Shown here: positions 44,094 to 52,619 of the stretch, piece after piece
How the letters are laid out: each line of letters begins with the position of its first letter
Numbering within the stretch: position 1 is the stretch's first letter
NCBI GenBank assembly: GCA_002714465.1
Contig: PAXL01000030.1
Coordinates: 34,516-88,027 of the forward strand
Source: Gemmatimonadota bacterium
Lineage (GTDB): Bacteria; Latescibacterota; UBA2968
Reading direction: 5' to 3'
DNA: 53,512 nt
Position numbers and translations under genes: made by a program
The notes under the pieces: model-generated
Seen by the model: the letters and a program-made list of their open reading frames with translations, nothing else
What the model was told of the DNA's origin: nothing
Databases searched by the model: none

Positions 44094-44122
44094 GCCGACC
44101 CAACCCTTCCTACGAGGAATCA

Positions 44123-45844
44123 TTGGCTGAGATACTGGAAAACACTTGGGTAAGATTGGGCGCAGCAGCCGGGCTCGCCCTCTTGTTCTGTGCGCTCCTT
44201 CCGGATGTAGATGGCGCCAACGGATGGGGGCTGCTTCCCCCTGTTCTTGCCATCCTCGTTGGCATCCTGACTCGGCGTCTGATCCTTGGTCTCAGCGTTG
44301 CTGTCATCACGGGCGGCATCATGACGACGACCGAGCCCAGCTTCTTCTCTTTCATCACGAACGCCGCTCAAAAAATCCTGATCACCTACCTTTACGAGCC
44401 CGTCTTCAACTCCTTCTCGGGCCACATCCTCGCCTTCACGGCCTGCCTAATTGGCATGGTACGTATCACCTCACTCGCCGGAGGCAACAGAGGGATCGCA
44501 GTGCTTCTGTCCCGGGGTGCGGGTGGCGCCCGCTCCAGCCGTCTGGCGACGTTCCTGATGGGGATCGCCATCTTCTTCGATGACTACGCTAACACGATCG
44601 TAGTAGGTTCAACGATGCGCCCGATCACCGATCGATTCCGGGTATCACGCGAAAAGTTAGCTTACATCGTGGACTCGACGGCGGCACCGATCGCCGGAAT
44701 AGCGATCATCAGCACTTGGATCGGATACGAGGTCGGTCTGTTCGAAGACCTAATGAAGGACCTGGCTACGGGATACTCCGGCTACCAGCTCTTCTTCGCA
44801 GCCCTTCCGGGACGGTTTTACTGCATCCTGACGCTCTTCTTCGTGTTGTCTTCAACTCTTTTGGGACGAGACTTCGGGCCAATGCTTCGCGCAGAGATAC
44901 GGGCACAAGAGACCGGTCAGGTTCTCGCAGAGGGGTCTCAGCCGATGACTGGCAAGTATGAGGAGGTCCTCGCCGAAGGAGAAGTTCAGCCTCGCTGGTG
45001 GGTAGCTGCGATCCCCGTCCTCATCCTCGTCGTCGCCGTGATAGGCGGGATGAGCCTGGATGCGAGCGAAAACAAGGAAGTCATCACAGCTGCTGTTGAA
45101 GGCTACTTCACGTCAGACTACTGGGCGGCGGCCTTCAAGAACGCAGACTCCGCTCGTGTCCTTTTTGATGCCTCTCTGCTCGGTGTCGCCACCGCCTTCG
45201 TCCTGGCCCTCACGAGACGGCGGAGCGACGGGCAACGTGCGATCACCGTGCGGTCCGCAGTTTCCACCTTCTTCAACGGTGTATGGGGTGTCTGGTATGC
45301 CTTCGCGATACTAATCTTGGCTTGGGCGATCAAGGCTGTCTGCGACGACGTAGGCACAGGAGATTATCTGACCAAGCTGCTAAGCCCCGTCATCTCACCT
45401 CTCCTGCTCCCGCTGCTGATCTTCCTGCTGGCATCGATCGTGGCCTTCTCGATCGGCACATCCTGGACAACGATGGCGATCCTGATCCCAACGGTCGTCC
45501 CACTCGCCCATGAACTCGGCGACATGCCTTTGACGATACTTTCCGCAGCGGCCGTTCTGGACGGAGCCATCTTCGGCGATCACTGCTCTCCAATCAGCGA
45601 TACGACGGTCATGTCTAGCATCGCTTCATCCTGCGACCACCTAGACCACGTGAAGTCACAGATCCCCTATGCGTTGACGACCATGATAATTGCTGCGACA
45701 GCCGGCTATCTCGGCTCGGCTGCCTTGTATCCCACTTGGATAGGTCTGCTCATCGGCGCCAGCGCCATTCTAGCGATCTTGCTGCTCTTCGGGCGAAGGA
45801 CCGACCTTCCGGCAGTTGGACGGCAAAAGGACGATGCATCGTAG
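44123..45844 (+). CDS. nhaC: Na+/H+ antiporter NhaC family protein
   Basis: 573 residues, about 12 hydrophobic segments. NhaC-family text: FFDDYANTIVVGSTMRPI near 155-172, VDSTAAPIAGIAIISTWIG near 187-205 and, near the C-terminal half, FSIGTSWTTMAILIPTVVPL and AIFGDHCSPISDTTVMSS with Asp and His in membrane positions, typical of ion binding. Exchanges external protons with internal Na+ (or malate/lactate in close relatives). TTG start at 44123 with GAGG six bases upstream; the strong promoter is just before. Divergent from the K+ channel gene, so two cation-transport genes share a 101-base control region. Confidence 0.92.
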   Translation: MAEILENTWVRLGAAAGLALLFCALLPDVDGANGWGLLPPVLAILVGILTRRLILGLSVAVITGGIMTTTEPSFFSFITNAAQKILITYLYEPVFNSFSGHILAFTACLIGMVRITSLAGGNRGIAVLLSRGAGGARSSRLATFLMGIAIFFDDYANTIVVGSTMRPITDRFRVSREKLAYIVDSTAAPIAGIAIISTWIGYEVGLFEDLMKDLATGYSGYQLFFAALPGRFYCILTLFFVLSSTLLGRDFGPMLRAEIRAQETGQVLAEGSQPMTGKYEEVLAEGEVQPRWWVAAIPVLILVVAVIGGMSLDASENKEVITAAVEGYFTSDYWAAAFKNADSARVLFDASLLGVATAFVLALTRRRSDGQRAITVRSAVSTFFNGVWGVWYAFAILILAWAIKAVCDDVGTGDYLTKLLSPVISPLLLPLLIFLLASIVAFSIGTSWTTMAILIPTVVPLAHELGDMPLTILSAAAVLDGAIFGDHCSPISDTTVMSSIASSCDHLDHVKSQIPYALTTMIIAATAGYLGSAALYPTWIGLLIGASAILAILLLFGRRTDLPAVGRQKDDAS

Positions 45845-46205
45845 GCCGCGCTGATGAAAACACGCGAGCGGGCGTCCGAGCTGACCGTCGCTTCCCAGGC
45901 GCACTTGCTTCTGACCTCACGTAGCTCGAGAGATACAACCGGCCTCTCGCGAGTGTCAACACACATTCCGTTTCATCTACACGAAGGAAACTGAACCCGG
46001 ATCAAAGTGGCTCAGCGCACATCCACCGAACCCGGAGTGCATCCGTAGCCTGCTCACGCGAAAGGGGCGATTCGCCCGGATACCTCAGCAACTGAGGGAT
46101 GGCTTTTTAGGATGAACTAGCAAGGCCGACCGCCCAATCTCCCTCCAGAATTATACGCTCTTCTGCTCGCCATTCAATGACGTCATCTCAGCTCCCACAC
46201 CCACT
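45845..46205. other. Gap after nhaC with two adjacent hairpins
   Basis: GGGCG-ATT-CGCCC (46065-46077) is followed by CCTCAG-CAA-CTGAGG (46083-46097) and a T-tract at 46104-46108. The second could be a weak terminator for nhaC, although the T run is six bases away and the pair lies 220 bases after the stop. A structured RNA is possible, but I recognise no known riboswitch. A minus-strand TTGACA at 45953-45958 drives nothing visible. Confidence 0.3.
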
Positions 46206-47051
46206 CTACAGCCCGTCCAAAATCTCTCTCAGCTGCCTGATACCCTTGATCATCAGCTCGGGTGACCCCCAATGTTCGACACTTGCACAGCCTTTGTAGC
46301 CGTCCGACAGGATCATCTCGATCAAGTCACCATACGATCCGTCCTCGCTCCCCAGAATAGGGAAGATCTCTTTTTCCTTGTTCGGCTTCACGTGCAGATG
46401 TGTGACACGTCCTTTGATTTGGTCGTATCCATCAGGCACGTGAGACTCACCACATTGCACACCGTTTACGACGTCCCAGCAGAACGTGAAGCCGTCAGGC
46501 ACGCCGGTCTCCGAGTCCAGTGCATCTGCGACCCGTCTGGCCTCCTCGCACGACCCAGCGATCGTTGCGCCTTCATTCTCGAGTGACAGGGTCACGCCCT
46601 CGGCACTCGCTGTCTTTACGATCGGCGCCAAGAATTCGACCACCGTATCCAGATATCGATCGAGATCTGGTCGAGCTTTGTTCGAGTTGTAGCGCTCAAG
46701 GCCTTCCTCCTTTATCCGCGGGTTCCAAAGAGCGAACCCTCGGATGATTTTCGTGTCGAACGCGAGAGCGAGCTCGACCATTCGATCGAACATCCGATGG
46801 TGTTCGGATCTCTCCTCTGGGTCGTCGTGGTGACACTTCCCCACCGGGGATCCGACCGAGTAGATCTTGACGCCCCATTTCACAAGCACGTCCTGCACGC
46901 GCTTCACCTCGTCGTCATCAATCTCTTGAACTCGTTTCCCCCAGATCCCACCGCGGAGCTCGATACCCGTGGCCCCGGCTTCCACTCCTAGTCGAACCGC
47001 TTCGTCGAAATTTTCCTTATTTACTTCATCCGCAAAGTATGCGAGTTCCAT
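46206..47051 (-). CDS. Sugar phosphate isomerase/epimerase (xylose isomerase-like TIM barrel)
   Basis: 281 residues. Text for the barrel: GATGIELRGGIWG near 26, KIYSVGSPVGKCHHDD near 62, TKIIRGFALW near 99, TLSLENEG near 153 (metal Glu), FTFCWDVVNG near 187 (metal Asp), THLHVKPNK near 216 (metal His) and CASVEHWGS near 257 (metal Glu). That set fits an active divalent-metal isomerase. Very strong SD (GGAGGAGGAGACGG) before ATG 47051. Divergent from the sulfatase at 47173, with back-to-back promoters. Confidence 0.87.
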   Translation of the reverse strand: MELAYFADEVNKENFDEAVRLGVEAGATGIELRGGIWGKRVQEIDDDEVKRVQDVLVKWGVKIYSVGSPVGKCHHDDPEERSEHHRMFDRMVELALAFDTKIIRGFALWNPRIKEEGLERYNSNKARPDLDRYLDTVVEFLAPIVKTASAEGVTLSLENEGATIAGSCEEARRVADALDSETGVPDGFTFCWDVVNGVQCGESHVPDGYDQIKGRVTHLHVKPNKEKEIFPILGSEDGSYGDLIEMILSDGYKGCASVEHWGSPELMIKGIRQLREILDGL

Positions 47052-47080
47052 CCGTCTCCTCCTCCGAAATCACGGGGTGT

Positions 47081-47108
47081 AAGGTATTCTCGCAGTAGAC
47101 CGTGTCAA
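47081..47108 (-). promoter_or_regulatory. Predicted promoter of the isomerase gene
   Basis: Minus-strand TTGACA (47103-47108), 16 bp, TACCTT (47081-47086). The start codon is at 47051. It faces away from the sulfatase promoter at 47125-47153. Confidence 0.5.
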
Positions 47109-47124
47109 GGTTCCGAGCGGATTC

Positions 47125-47153
47125 TTGACAGCCATTTGGGGCCGGTCTATACT
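47125..47153 (+). promoter_or_regulatory. Strong promoter of the sulfatase-Gfo/Idh pair
   Basis: TTGACA (47125-47130), 17 bp, TATACT (47148-47153), identical hexamers and spacing to the nhaC promoter. The sulfatase ATG is at 47173, so the leader is only about 13 bases. Confidence 0.78.
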
Positions 47154-47172
47154 GCGCACACAAGGGGGAATA

Positions 47173-48453
47173 ATGGCCGATCAACCAAATATTGTGATCA
47201 TCACGTGCCACGATACTGGCCGTCACTTCGGGTGTTACGGCATCGACACCGTCTATACGCCAACGATCGATGCGCTCGCTAGGGATGGACATCTTTACAC
47301 GAATTACTTCACTTCGAGCCCGGTCTGCAGTCCGAGCCGAGGAGCAATGCTGACCGGCAGATACCCGCAGTCGAACGGCCTCATTGGACTCACACACTCA
47401 CCTTGGGACTGGTCGTTCAACGAAGGAGAGCGGCATCTGTCGCACATTCTGCAAGACGCGGGATACCATACAGGCCTGTTCGGCCTGCAGCACGAAGATT
47501 CGGATACAAACACGCTAGGGTTCAACGAAACGAGAGCTCAGACAGGTTCTGACGGTAAGCGGGCGACGGCATTGGATGTCGCGAGTGCTTTCGCTGATTT
47601 CTGTGAGTCTGATGCTTCTCAGAACAGACCGTTCTACTCCCAGATCGGTTTCTTCGAAACTCATCGTCCGCACAACTTCGGGGATGTCCAACCGGACGCC
47701 TCAAAAGGTGTCTACATCCCACCGTATTTGGTGGACAACCAAACATCCAGACAAGAAATGGCCGTTCAGCAAGGCGCCTGCAGACGAGTCGACGAAGCCG
47801 TTACCATCATCGCCAATGCACTAGACAAGGCGGGCCTTGCGGAAGACACGATCCTCGTCTTTACCGTAGACCACGGTGTCGAATTCCCACGGGCCAAATG
47901 GTTCTGCTACGACCCGGGTATCGAAGTCGCGCTGATCATCCGGTGGCCCGGTGGTGGGATCTCGGGCGGAGAGATACGGGACAGACTGCTCAGTAATGTC
48001 GACCTGCTACCGACGCTGCTCGACCTGATCGATGTGCCGATCCCTGACAACGTGGAGGGCCTGAGTTTCGCCGACTATGTTTCAGAAACGTCCGCCTCCC
48101 CCAAGCGGGATGCAGTCTTCTCCGTCTTCCAGGGCAAGGACATCAGGAGTATCCGTACTGATCGCTACAAGCTGATCCGAAACTTCCAGGCACGACGTCT
48201 CCTCCCCGTCCCTGTCGACATGACAAAGAATTCACATCCAACTGAAAAGTGCCCTGTCGTTCAGCTGTTCGACCTCCAAAGAGATCCGAACGAGTTCAAC
48301 GATGTGTCTAGGAATCCTGGCTACGCTAAGACACGAAAGTATCTAAGCGGTCGACTATGGGACTGGATGGAGAGTGTCGACGACCCGAGTCTCAGCGGCC
48401 CGCTTCCAAGCCCATATTATCACGAGGCTATCAACGAATATCGGACTCGCTAA
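47173..48453 (+). CDS. Type I sulfatase (Cys-type)
   Basis: 426 residues. Formylglycine site C52 in CSPSR, the canonical C-S-P-S-R signature. Metal/phosphate-side residues in CHDTGRHFGCYG near 12 and VDHGVEFPRAKW near 232. GRYPQSNG and FGLQHEDSDTNT follow the heparan N-sulfatase-like branch (SGSH family), which suggests a sulfamate or sulfated amino sugar as substrate; this is from the general look of the text. No signal peptide. SD AAGGGGGAA just upstream of ATG 47173. Cotranscribed with the Gfo/Idh gene 13 bases downstream. Confidence 0.9.
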   Translation: MADQPNIVIITCHDTGRHFGCYGIDTVYTPTIDALARDGHLYTNYFTSSPVCSPSRGAMLTGRYPQSNGLIGLTHSPWDWSFNEGERHLSHILQDAGYHTGLFGLQHEDSDTNTLGFNETRAQTGSDGKRATALDVASAFADFCESDASQNRPFYSQIGFFETHRPHNFGDVQPDASKGVYIPPYLVDNQTSRQEMAVQQGACRRVDEAVTIIANALDKAGLAEDTILVFTVDHGVEFPRAKWFCYDPGIEVALIIRWPGGGISGGEIRDRLLSNVDLLPTLLDLIDVPIPDNVEGLSFADYVSETSASPKRDAVFSVFQGKDIRSIRTDRYKLIRNFQARRLLPVPVDMTKNSHPTEKCPVVQLFDLQRDPNEFNDVSRNPGYAKTRKYLSGRLWDWMESVDDPSLSGPLPSPYYHEAINEYRTR

Positions 48454-48466
48454 TCAGAGGTTCTGC

Positions 48467-49669
48467 ATGCCAAAAAAAATGATCAATCTTGCCATGATAG
48501 GGTGCGGCGGTATCGCCCGGGCTCATCTCCAACGGTATCAGGAACTGATCAAGGCGGGGGAAGACCGGTTCCGCATCATTGCCACGGTGGATACGGCGCT
48601 TGATCGTGCTAGGGCCCTTGCCGACACGATCCACGCGTCGACGGGCTGGGAAGTAAAGGCGTTCCGTACGATCGACCAACTCTTGGACAGCCGCCTTAAT
48701 GTTGACGGTGCAGACATCTGCGGTCCCCACGGGCTGCATCACGTGATGTCCTGCAAACTCCTCAGGGGCGGCGTAAACATCCTGTGTGAGAAACCGATCG
48801 GTATCACGGTCAAAGCGACGAAGAAGATCATCGCGACCGCCAGGCGGACCGGGCTTGTCGCAGCGAACGCCGAACAGTGCCGACGCAGCATCGGTCAGCG
48901 CACGATCCATTGGGCATTTAATAGCGGACAGATTCTAGGCAAGCCCCGCTTCTGGCACGCGGCCAGATACGGATGGGACGACCCGGCGGACCATCCGGAT
49001 TGGCACTGGCGGGTGGACCGAAAGCTTGGCGGTTGTGGTATGGCCATGGACAGCGGCGCGCACTGGGTCGACACAATGCGGTACTGGTTCGGCGAAGTCG
49101 ATAGCGTCTACGCGCGTGTGGAGCAGATCGAGAAGCGCCCGCACAAGAAAGGCGATCGGCTCGTGAACGATGCCAGGGAGGACTTCTGGACGAGCATATT
49201 CAACTTCAAAAGCGGCGTGATCGGCACCTGGTCTTGGACGATCAGCGCACCCGGGAAGGGCTTCACGCAGCTGCAGATGTGCGGAAGCGAGGGCAGTATC
49301 GCGACAGATGACATCTTCCATCCGGCTGCATCTAGTCCTCGTGGCGAAGCGCAGCTGAACAGCGGAATCACCTACAGCATGGCTGCTCTTCAGGAATTAT
49401 TCCTCAAAGATATCAGCAATCGTGAGAGAAAGCGGCTGTTCCCATATGGTCTCACCGACGGTATGACGCTCGAACTCTGGGACTTCGTCGACTCCCTCGC
49501 AAAGGGACGACCCGTCGAGATCGATGCACACGAGGGCATGCTGAGCAAAGCCGTGAGCGAAGCGATCTACGAGTCTGGCAAATCCGGTCAGGTTGTCAAA
49601 GTCAAAGATGTCGTGTCCGGGAAGGTCGATGCATACCAACGCGACGTCGACCGTTACTGGAAGCTCTAG
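48467..49669 (+). CDS. Gfo/Idh/MocA family oxidoreductase
   Basis: 400 residues. Rossmann text AMIGCGGIARAH near residue 9, hallmark NILCEKPIGIT near 105, and GGCGMAMDSGAHWVDTMRYWFG near 186-207 for the active site. ATG 48467 with GAGG seven bases before; a second in-frame ATG at 48479 would also keep the fold. The gene directly follows a sulfatase, so it may oxidise the desulfated sugar. A long symmetric terminator follows. Confidence 0.9.
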   Translation: MPKKMINLAMIGCGGIARAHLQRYQELIKAGEDRFRIIATVDTALDRARALADTIHASTGWEVKAFRTIDQLLDSRLNVDGADICGPHGLHHVMSCKLLRGGVNILCEKPIGITVKATKKIIATARRTGLVAANAEQCRRSIGQRTIHWAFNSGQILGKPRFWHAARYGWDDPADHPDWHWRVDRKLGGCGMAMDSGAHWVDTMRYWFGEVDSVYARVEQIEKRPHKKGDRLVNDAREDFWTSIFNFKSGVIGTWSWTISAPGKGFTQLQMCGSEGSIATDDIFHPAASSPRGEAQLNSGITYSMAALQELFLKDISNRERKRLFPYGLTDGMTLELWDFVDSLAKGRPVEIDAHEGMLSKAVSEAIYESGKSGQVVKVKDVVSGKVDAYQRDVDRYWKL

Positions 49670-49693
49670 CTTCCAAACCCTGACCGTAAATAG

Positions 49694-49726
49694 CAAGGGC
49701 CCGATGCATCTCACATCGGGCCCTTG
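49694..49726. terminator. Bidirectional terminator hairpin
   Basis: CAAGGGCCCGATG (49694-49706) pairs perfectly with CATCGGGCCCTTG (49714-49726) around a seven-base loop, between converging stops at 49669 and 49749. Confidence 0.87.
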
Positions 49727-49748
49727 ATATTCTTGTTTGCAGATGCGG

Positions 49749-51584
49749 CTAGCCGACCCTGTGTGCCTCGACGGCATAGACACTCACGATTCGCTCGATC
49801 TCTTCTTGGAAGGCTTCGAGCGGTTCGCTCACCTGATGCTGGAACTCCTTTTTCACAGAGGCACAATAGATCTGCGCTGCCTTCAAAAGCACATCGGCGT
49901 TCGCTCTGAGCGCCCTAACGCCGCCCGCGCTCTGATCGAATCGATCCTGAATAGCGTGCATCAGGTCTGAGGCATAGGCCTCTGCCTGCTGCATCGCTTC
50001 TCTCGAACCACTCGCGAACTTCTCGAATTCTGACGAAGCAACCTCAAAGAAAGTCTTAACTGCATCCACGTGGAGCGCCTGCTGCGTGGTCGTGATCAGG
50101 TGGTGTCCCTGGACCGCTAGACGAATCGCATCCGTTAAGTGGCTCGGTTTCGCAGACAACGTGTTGATAAGGAACTGCCAGTAAGTCTTGCGGTAACTGC
50201 CGACGACCCCTTGTTTCCAAATCGACAGCAAAACGGCTCGAACTTCAGCCCATCCAATCGGGACGCTCCCCAGAGGGCGTCGATTCTGCTCTTCGAACAA
50301 GGTGGCGCATCGTTCGAAGAAAATCTCGGGGCTGTTGAGTGTCTCGACCGTGTGCCGATGCATGTTGATCAGCTTTTCTGGGTCCATCTTCGGCACATAG
50401 CTCAACTGTCGGCTGAACATGCCCGAATCACCCGAGTACTTCGCTTCCTCAATCAGGCGGCCGGCTCGCTTGAAACGTTTGTGGTCAGGAGTGTCGCGTA
50501 GGACTCCGAGGATCCCGACCATGGCAATCGGGATTCCGGCCTCCCGGATAAAGGCGATCATCCTATCGTCTATGTCATCGGGATCCGTATCCAGACCCAT
50601 GATGAACCCAGCCTGAACTTCGAACCCAAAGGCTTGGAGCTTCTTAACCTTGTCGAGAAGCGGTGTCTTTCCTTGCAGGTTCTTGCGAGCGCCCATGAAT
50701 TTGAGGCTTTCTTCGACGGGTGACTCAATACCGGCAAAGACCTTATCGAACCCGGCTTCCCACATGGCCTGGAGCAAAGGTTCATCGTCACTGACCCGGA
50801 TGCTGGCCTGTGTGTGGAACTGGAACGGGTAGCCCCTCTCTTTTTGCCAAGGGATCACATCCTGCTCAAGAGATTCGCGAATTGCATCAGCGTTGCCAAC
50901 GAAGTTGTCGTCGACAGCCATAACCGCACCGCGCCACCCCGTATCGTAGAGCGCGTCCAGCTCTTGAACCATCCGGCTCTTTGATTTGATCCGTGTCGTC
51001 TTCCCATAGAGGGAAGGGATGTTGCAAAAGGTGCAGCTCTCGGGACAGCCACGTGTCGCCTGAACGACCATATTGCTGTAGTTGTTGAACTCGATCAAGT
51101 CCCATCTCGGGAGCGGCGTGTAGCTGAGGTCTCGGAATTCGCCACGACGGTCGACCGTGCGTCTCACGACAAGTTCGGGGTGGGCGACCATTTCGTCGAC
51201 GAGATCGACAAAACCGTTCTCCCCTTCGCCTAGGTAGAAAATCGCCTCACCCTCGATCTCATCGTGGTATTGTGTGGGAAGCGGTCCTCCGTTAAGGATC
51301 GGAACTTCGGCGTCGTTACACCGGCGGATCACATCCTCAAGGGACTCCCAGTGAATGATCATGGAAGACGTGATCACCACATCCGCCCATTCCAGATCCT
51401 CCGGAACCAGATCCCGGCAGTTCATGTCGATAAGACGAAGCTGATACGAATCCGGCATCATCCCTGCAATCGTCAGAAGGCCCAGAGGGGGAAAAGCGTT
51501 CTTCTTCCCAACCATCTTGAGCGCTTCGTCGAAGCTCCAGAACGTAATCGGATTCTTTGGGCTGATCAGTAAAGCGTTGGGCAT
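49749..51584 (-). CDS. Cobalamin-binding radical SAM protein (DUF4070 type) with helical C-terminal extension
   Basis: 611 residues. An N-terminal B12-binding-like Rossmann domain (about 1-140: FPPLGLLTIAGMMP, DVVITSSMI, ILNGGPLPTQ) precedes a radical SAM barrel with C180, C184 and C187 in CPESCTFC. Then GFIMGLDTDPDD and DUF4070-type text. This architecture occurs in hopanoid C-3 and other methylases acting on unactivated carbons. Residues about 490-605 form a long amphipathic helical tail (FFEVASSEFEKFASGSREAM, then SVKKEFQHQVSEPLEAF) resembling a phasin or coiled-coil, not usual in the family. ATG 51584, AAGGGG about ten bases upstream. Likely a methyltransferase on a lipid or natural product. 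Confidence 0.85.
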   Translation of the reverse strand: MPNALLISPKNPITFWSFDEALKMVGKKNAFPPLGLLTIAGMMPDSYQLRLIDMNCRDLVPEDLEWADVVITSSMIIHWESLEDVIRRCNDAEVPILNGGPLPTQYHDEIEGEAIFYLGEGENGFVDLVDEMVAHPELVVRRTVDRRGEFRDLSYTPLPRWDLIEFNNYSNMVVQATRGCPESCTFCNIPSLYGKTTRIKSKSRMVQELDALYDTGWRGAVMAVDDNFVGNADAIRESLEQDVIPWQKERGYPFQFHTQASIRVSDDEPLLQAMWEAGFDKVFAGIESPVEESLKFMGARKNLQGKTPLLDKVKKLQAFGFEVQAGFIMGLDTDPDDIDDRMIAFIREAGIPIAMVGILGVLRDTPDHKRFKRAGRLIEEAKYSGDSGMFSRQLSYVPKMDPEKLINMHRHTVETLNSPEIFFERCATLFEEQNRRPLGSVPIGWAEVRAVLLSIWKQGVVGSYRKTYWQFLINTLSAKPSHLTDAIRLAVQGHHLITTTQQALHVDAVKTFFEVASSEFEKFASGSREAMQQAEAYASDLMHAIQDRFDQSAGGVRALRANADVLLKAAQIYCASVKKEFQHQVSEPLEAFQEEIERIVSVYAVEAHRVG

Positions 51585-51627
51585 CAGGGGTCCCCTTGTC
51601 GCGACTCCCTTGCAAGCGAAGTGCCGT

Positions 51628-51656
51628 TTGTTTCACGTAACGCCATCCAATATAAT
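51628..51656 (+). promoter_or_regulatory. Promoter candidate for the isomerase-Gfo/Idh pair
   Basis: TTGTTT (51628-51633), 17 bp, TATAAT (51651-51656). A second candidate nearer the gene is TTGACA (51705-51710), 17 bp, CTACTT (51728-51733). The gene starts at 51778. Confidence 0.45.
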
Positions 51657-51777
51657 GATTTCGGAATAGCCGTTAAAGCGAATTCGATCGCAACAGAGCC
51701 AACCTTGACAAACCCGATCGGGCAGCCCTACTTGGGCTCATAAGGACCTCTAAACCCGGAGAGGAGGGCATTTTCTG

Positions 51778-52602
51778 ATGAAGAAGATCATGTTCACCAA
51801 ACACCTGGAGGGCTTGGACCTGAAGGGCGTCATTCAGGGCCTCAAGTCGGCGACTGTCGAGGGTGCCGACCTATGTGTTCGCCCGGGATACCCCGTCAAC
51901 CCCGAAAACATCGCAACCGCGCTGCCGGAGGCTGCAAAAGCCTTCGCTGACGAGGGTCTAGTCATTCCGCTCGTCACAGCGCCCGGGGACCTTACACGCC
52001 CGGATATAGACTATGTAGAGGCCTACTACGAGGCGTGTGGCAACGCTGGCGTCGGACACATCAAGCTTGGATACTGGCACTGGACGCCCGAAAAACACTA
52101 CTGGAACTATCTAGACGAGATCCGTGGGCATATGGACGGGTTCCAGAAGCTGTCGGAGAAGACGGGCGTCAAGACTGTGGTCCACAACCACTCAGGCAAG
52201 TCTATGGGCCTGCACTCTTGTGCGGCCATGAACGTTGTGAAGGGATTCGACCCCACCCACATCGGCATATTTGCCGACCCGGGTCATCTCTCACTGTGTG
52301 GCGAACCGATCGAGATGGCGATCGACATCGTCCGCGACTACCTGTCGGTCTTTGCCTTCAAAGACCTGATTCGTCATCGACCTACTGGACGGAACGACCA
52401 AGGCACGCGGAAGACGGGCGTCGTCCGGCTCGGGACCGGCTTTGGCGACTGGCCGGCCCTGATCAAGACCATGAAGGCAATCAACTTTGAGGGACCTGTC
52501 AGCTTCCACAGCGAGTATTCGGGTGAAGACGTCGACACCGTCTGCGATCTCTGCCGCATCGACGTTCGCTTCATTGAAAGCCTCTGGAACGAAACCGACT
52601 AG
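51778..52602 (+). CDS. Sugar phosphate isomerase/epimerase (TIM barrel)
   Basis: 274 residues. Text: GLKSATVEGADLCVRPGYPV near 20-40, GHIKLGYWHWTPEKHYWNY near 93, TVVHNHSGKSMG near 132 (an Asn-His pair where Glu-Asn is common), IGIFADPGHLSLCG near 162 (Asp and His ligands), VFAFKDLIRH near 190 and VSFHSEYSG near 239 with the last Glu. SD GAGGAGGG about nine bases before ATG 51778. Followed after 17 bases by a Gfo/Idh gene, the third isomerase/oxidoreductase neighbourhood in this 13-kb stretch. Confidence 0.84.
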   Translation: MKKIMFTKHLEGLDLKGVIQGLKSATVEGADLCVRPGYPVNPENIATALPEAAKAFADEGLVIPLVTAPGDLTRPDIDYVEAYYEACGNAGVGHIKLGYWHWTPEKHYWNYLDEIRGHMDGFQKLSEKTGVKTVVHNHSGKSMGLHSCAAMNVVKGFDPTHIGIFADPGHLSLCGEPIEMAIDIVRDYLSVFAFKDLIRHRPTGRNDQGTRKTGVVRLGTGFGDWPALIKTMKAINFEGPVSFHSEYSGEDVDTVCDLCRIDVRFIESLWNETD

Positions 52603-52619
52603 ACTCAGAAGGAGCCCAT

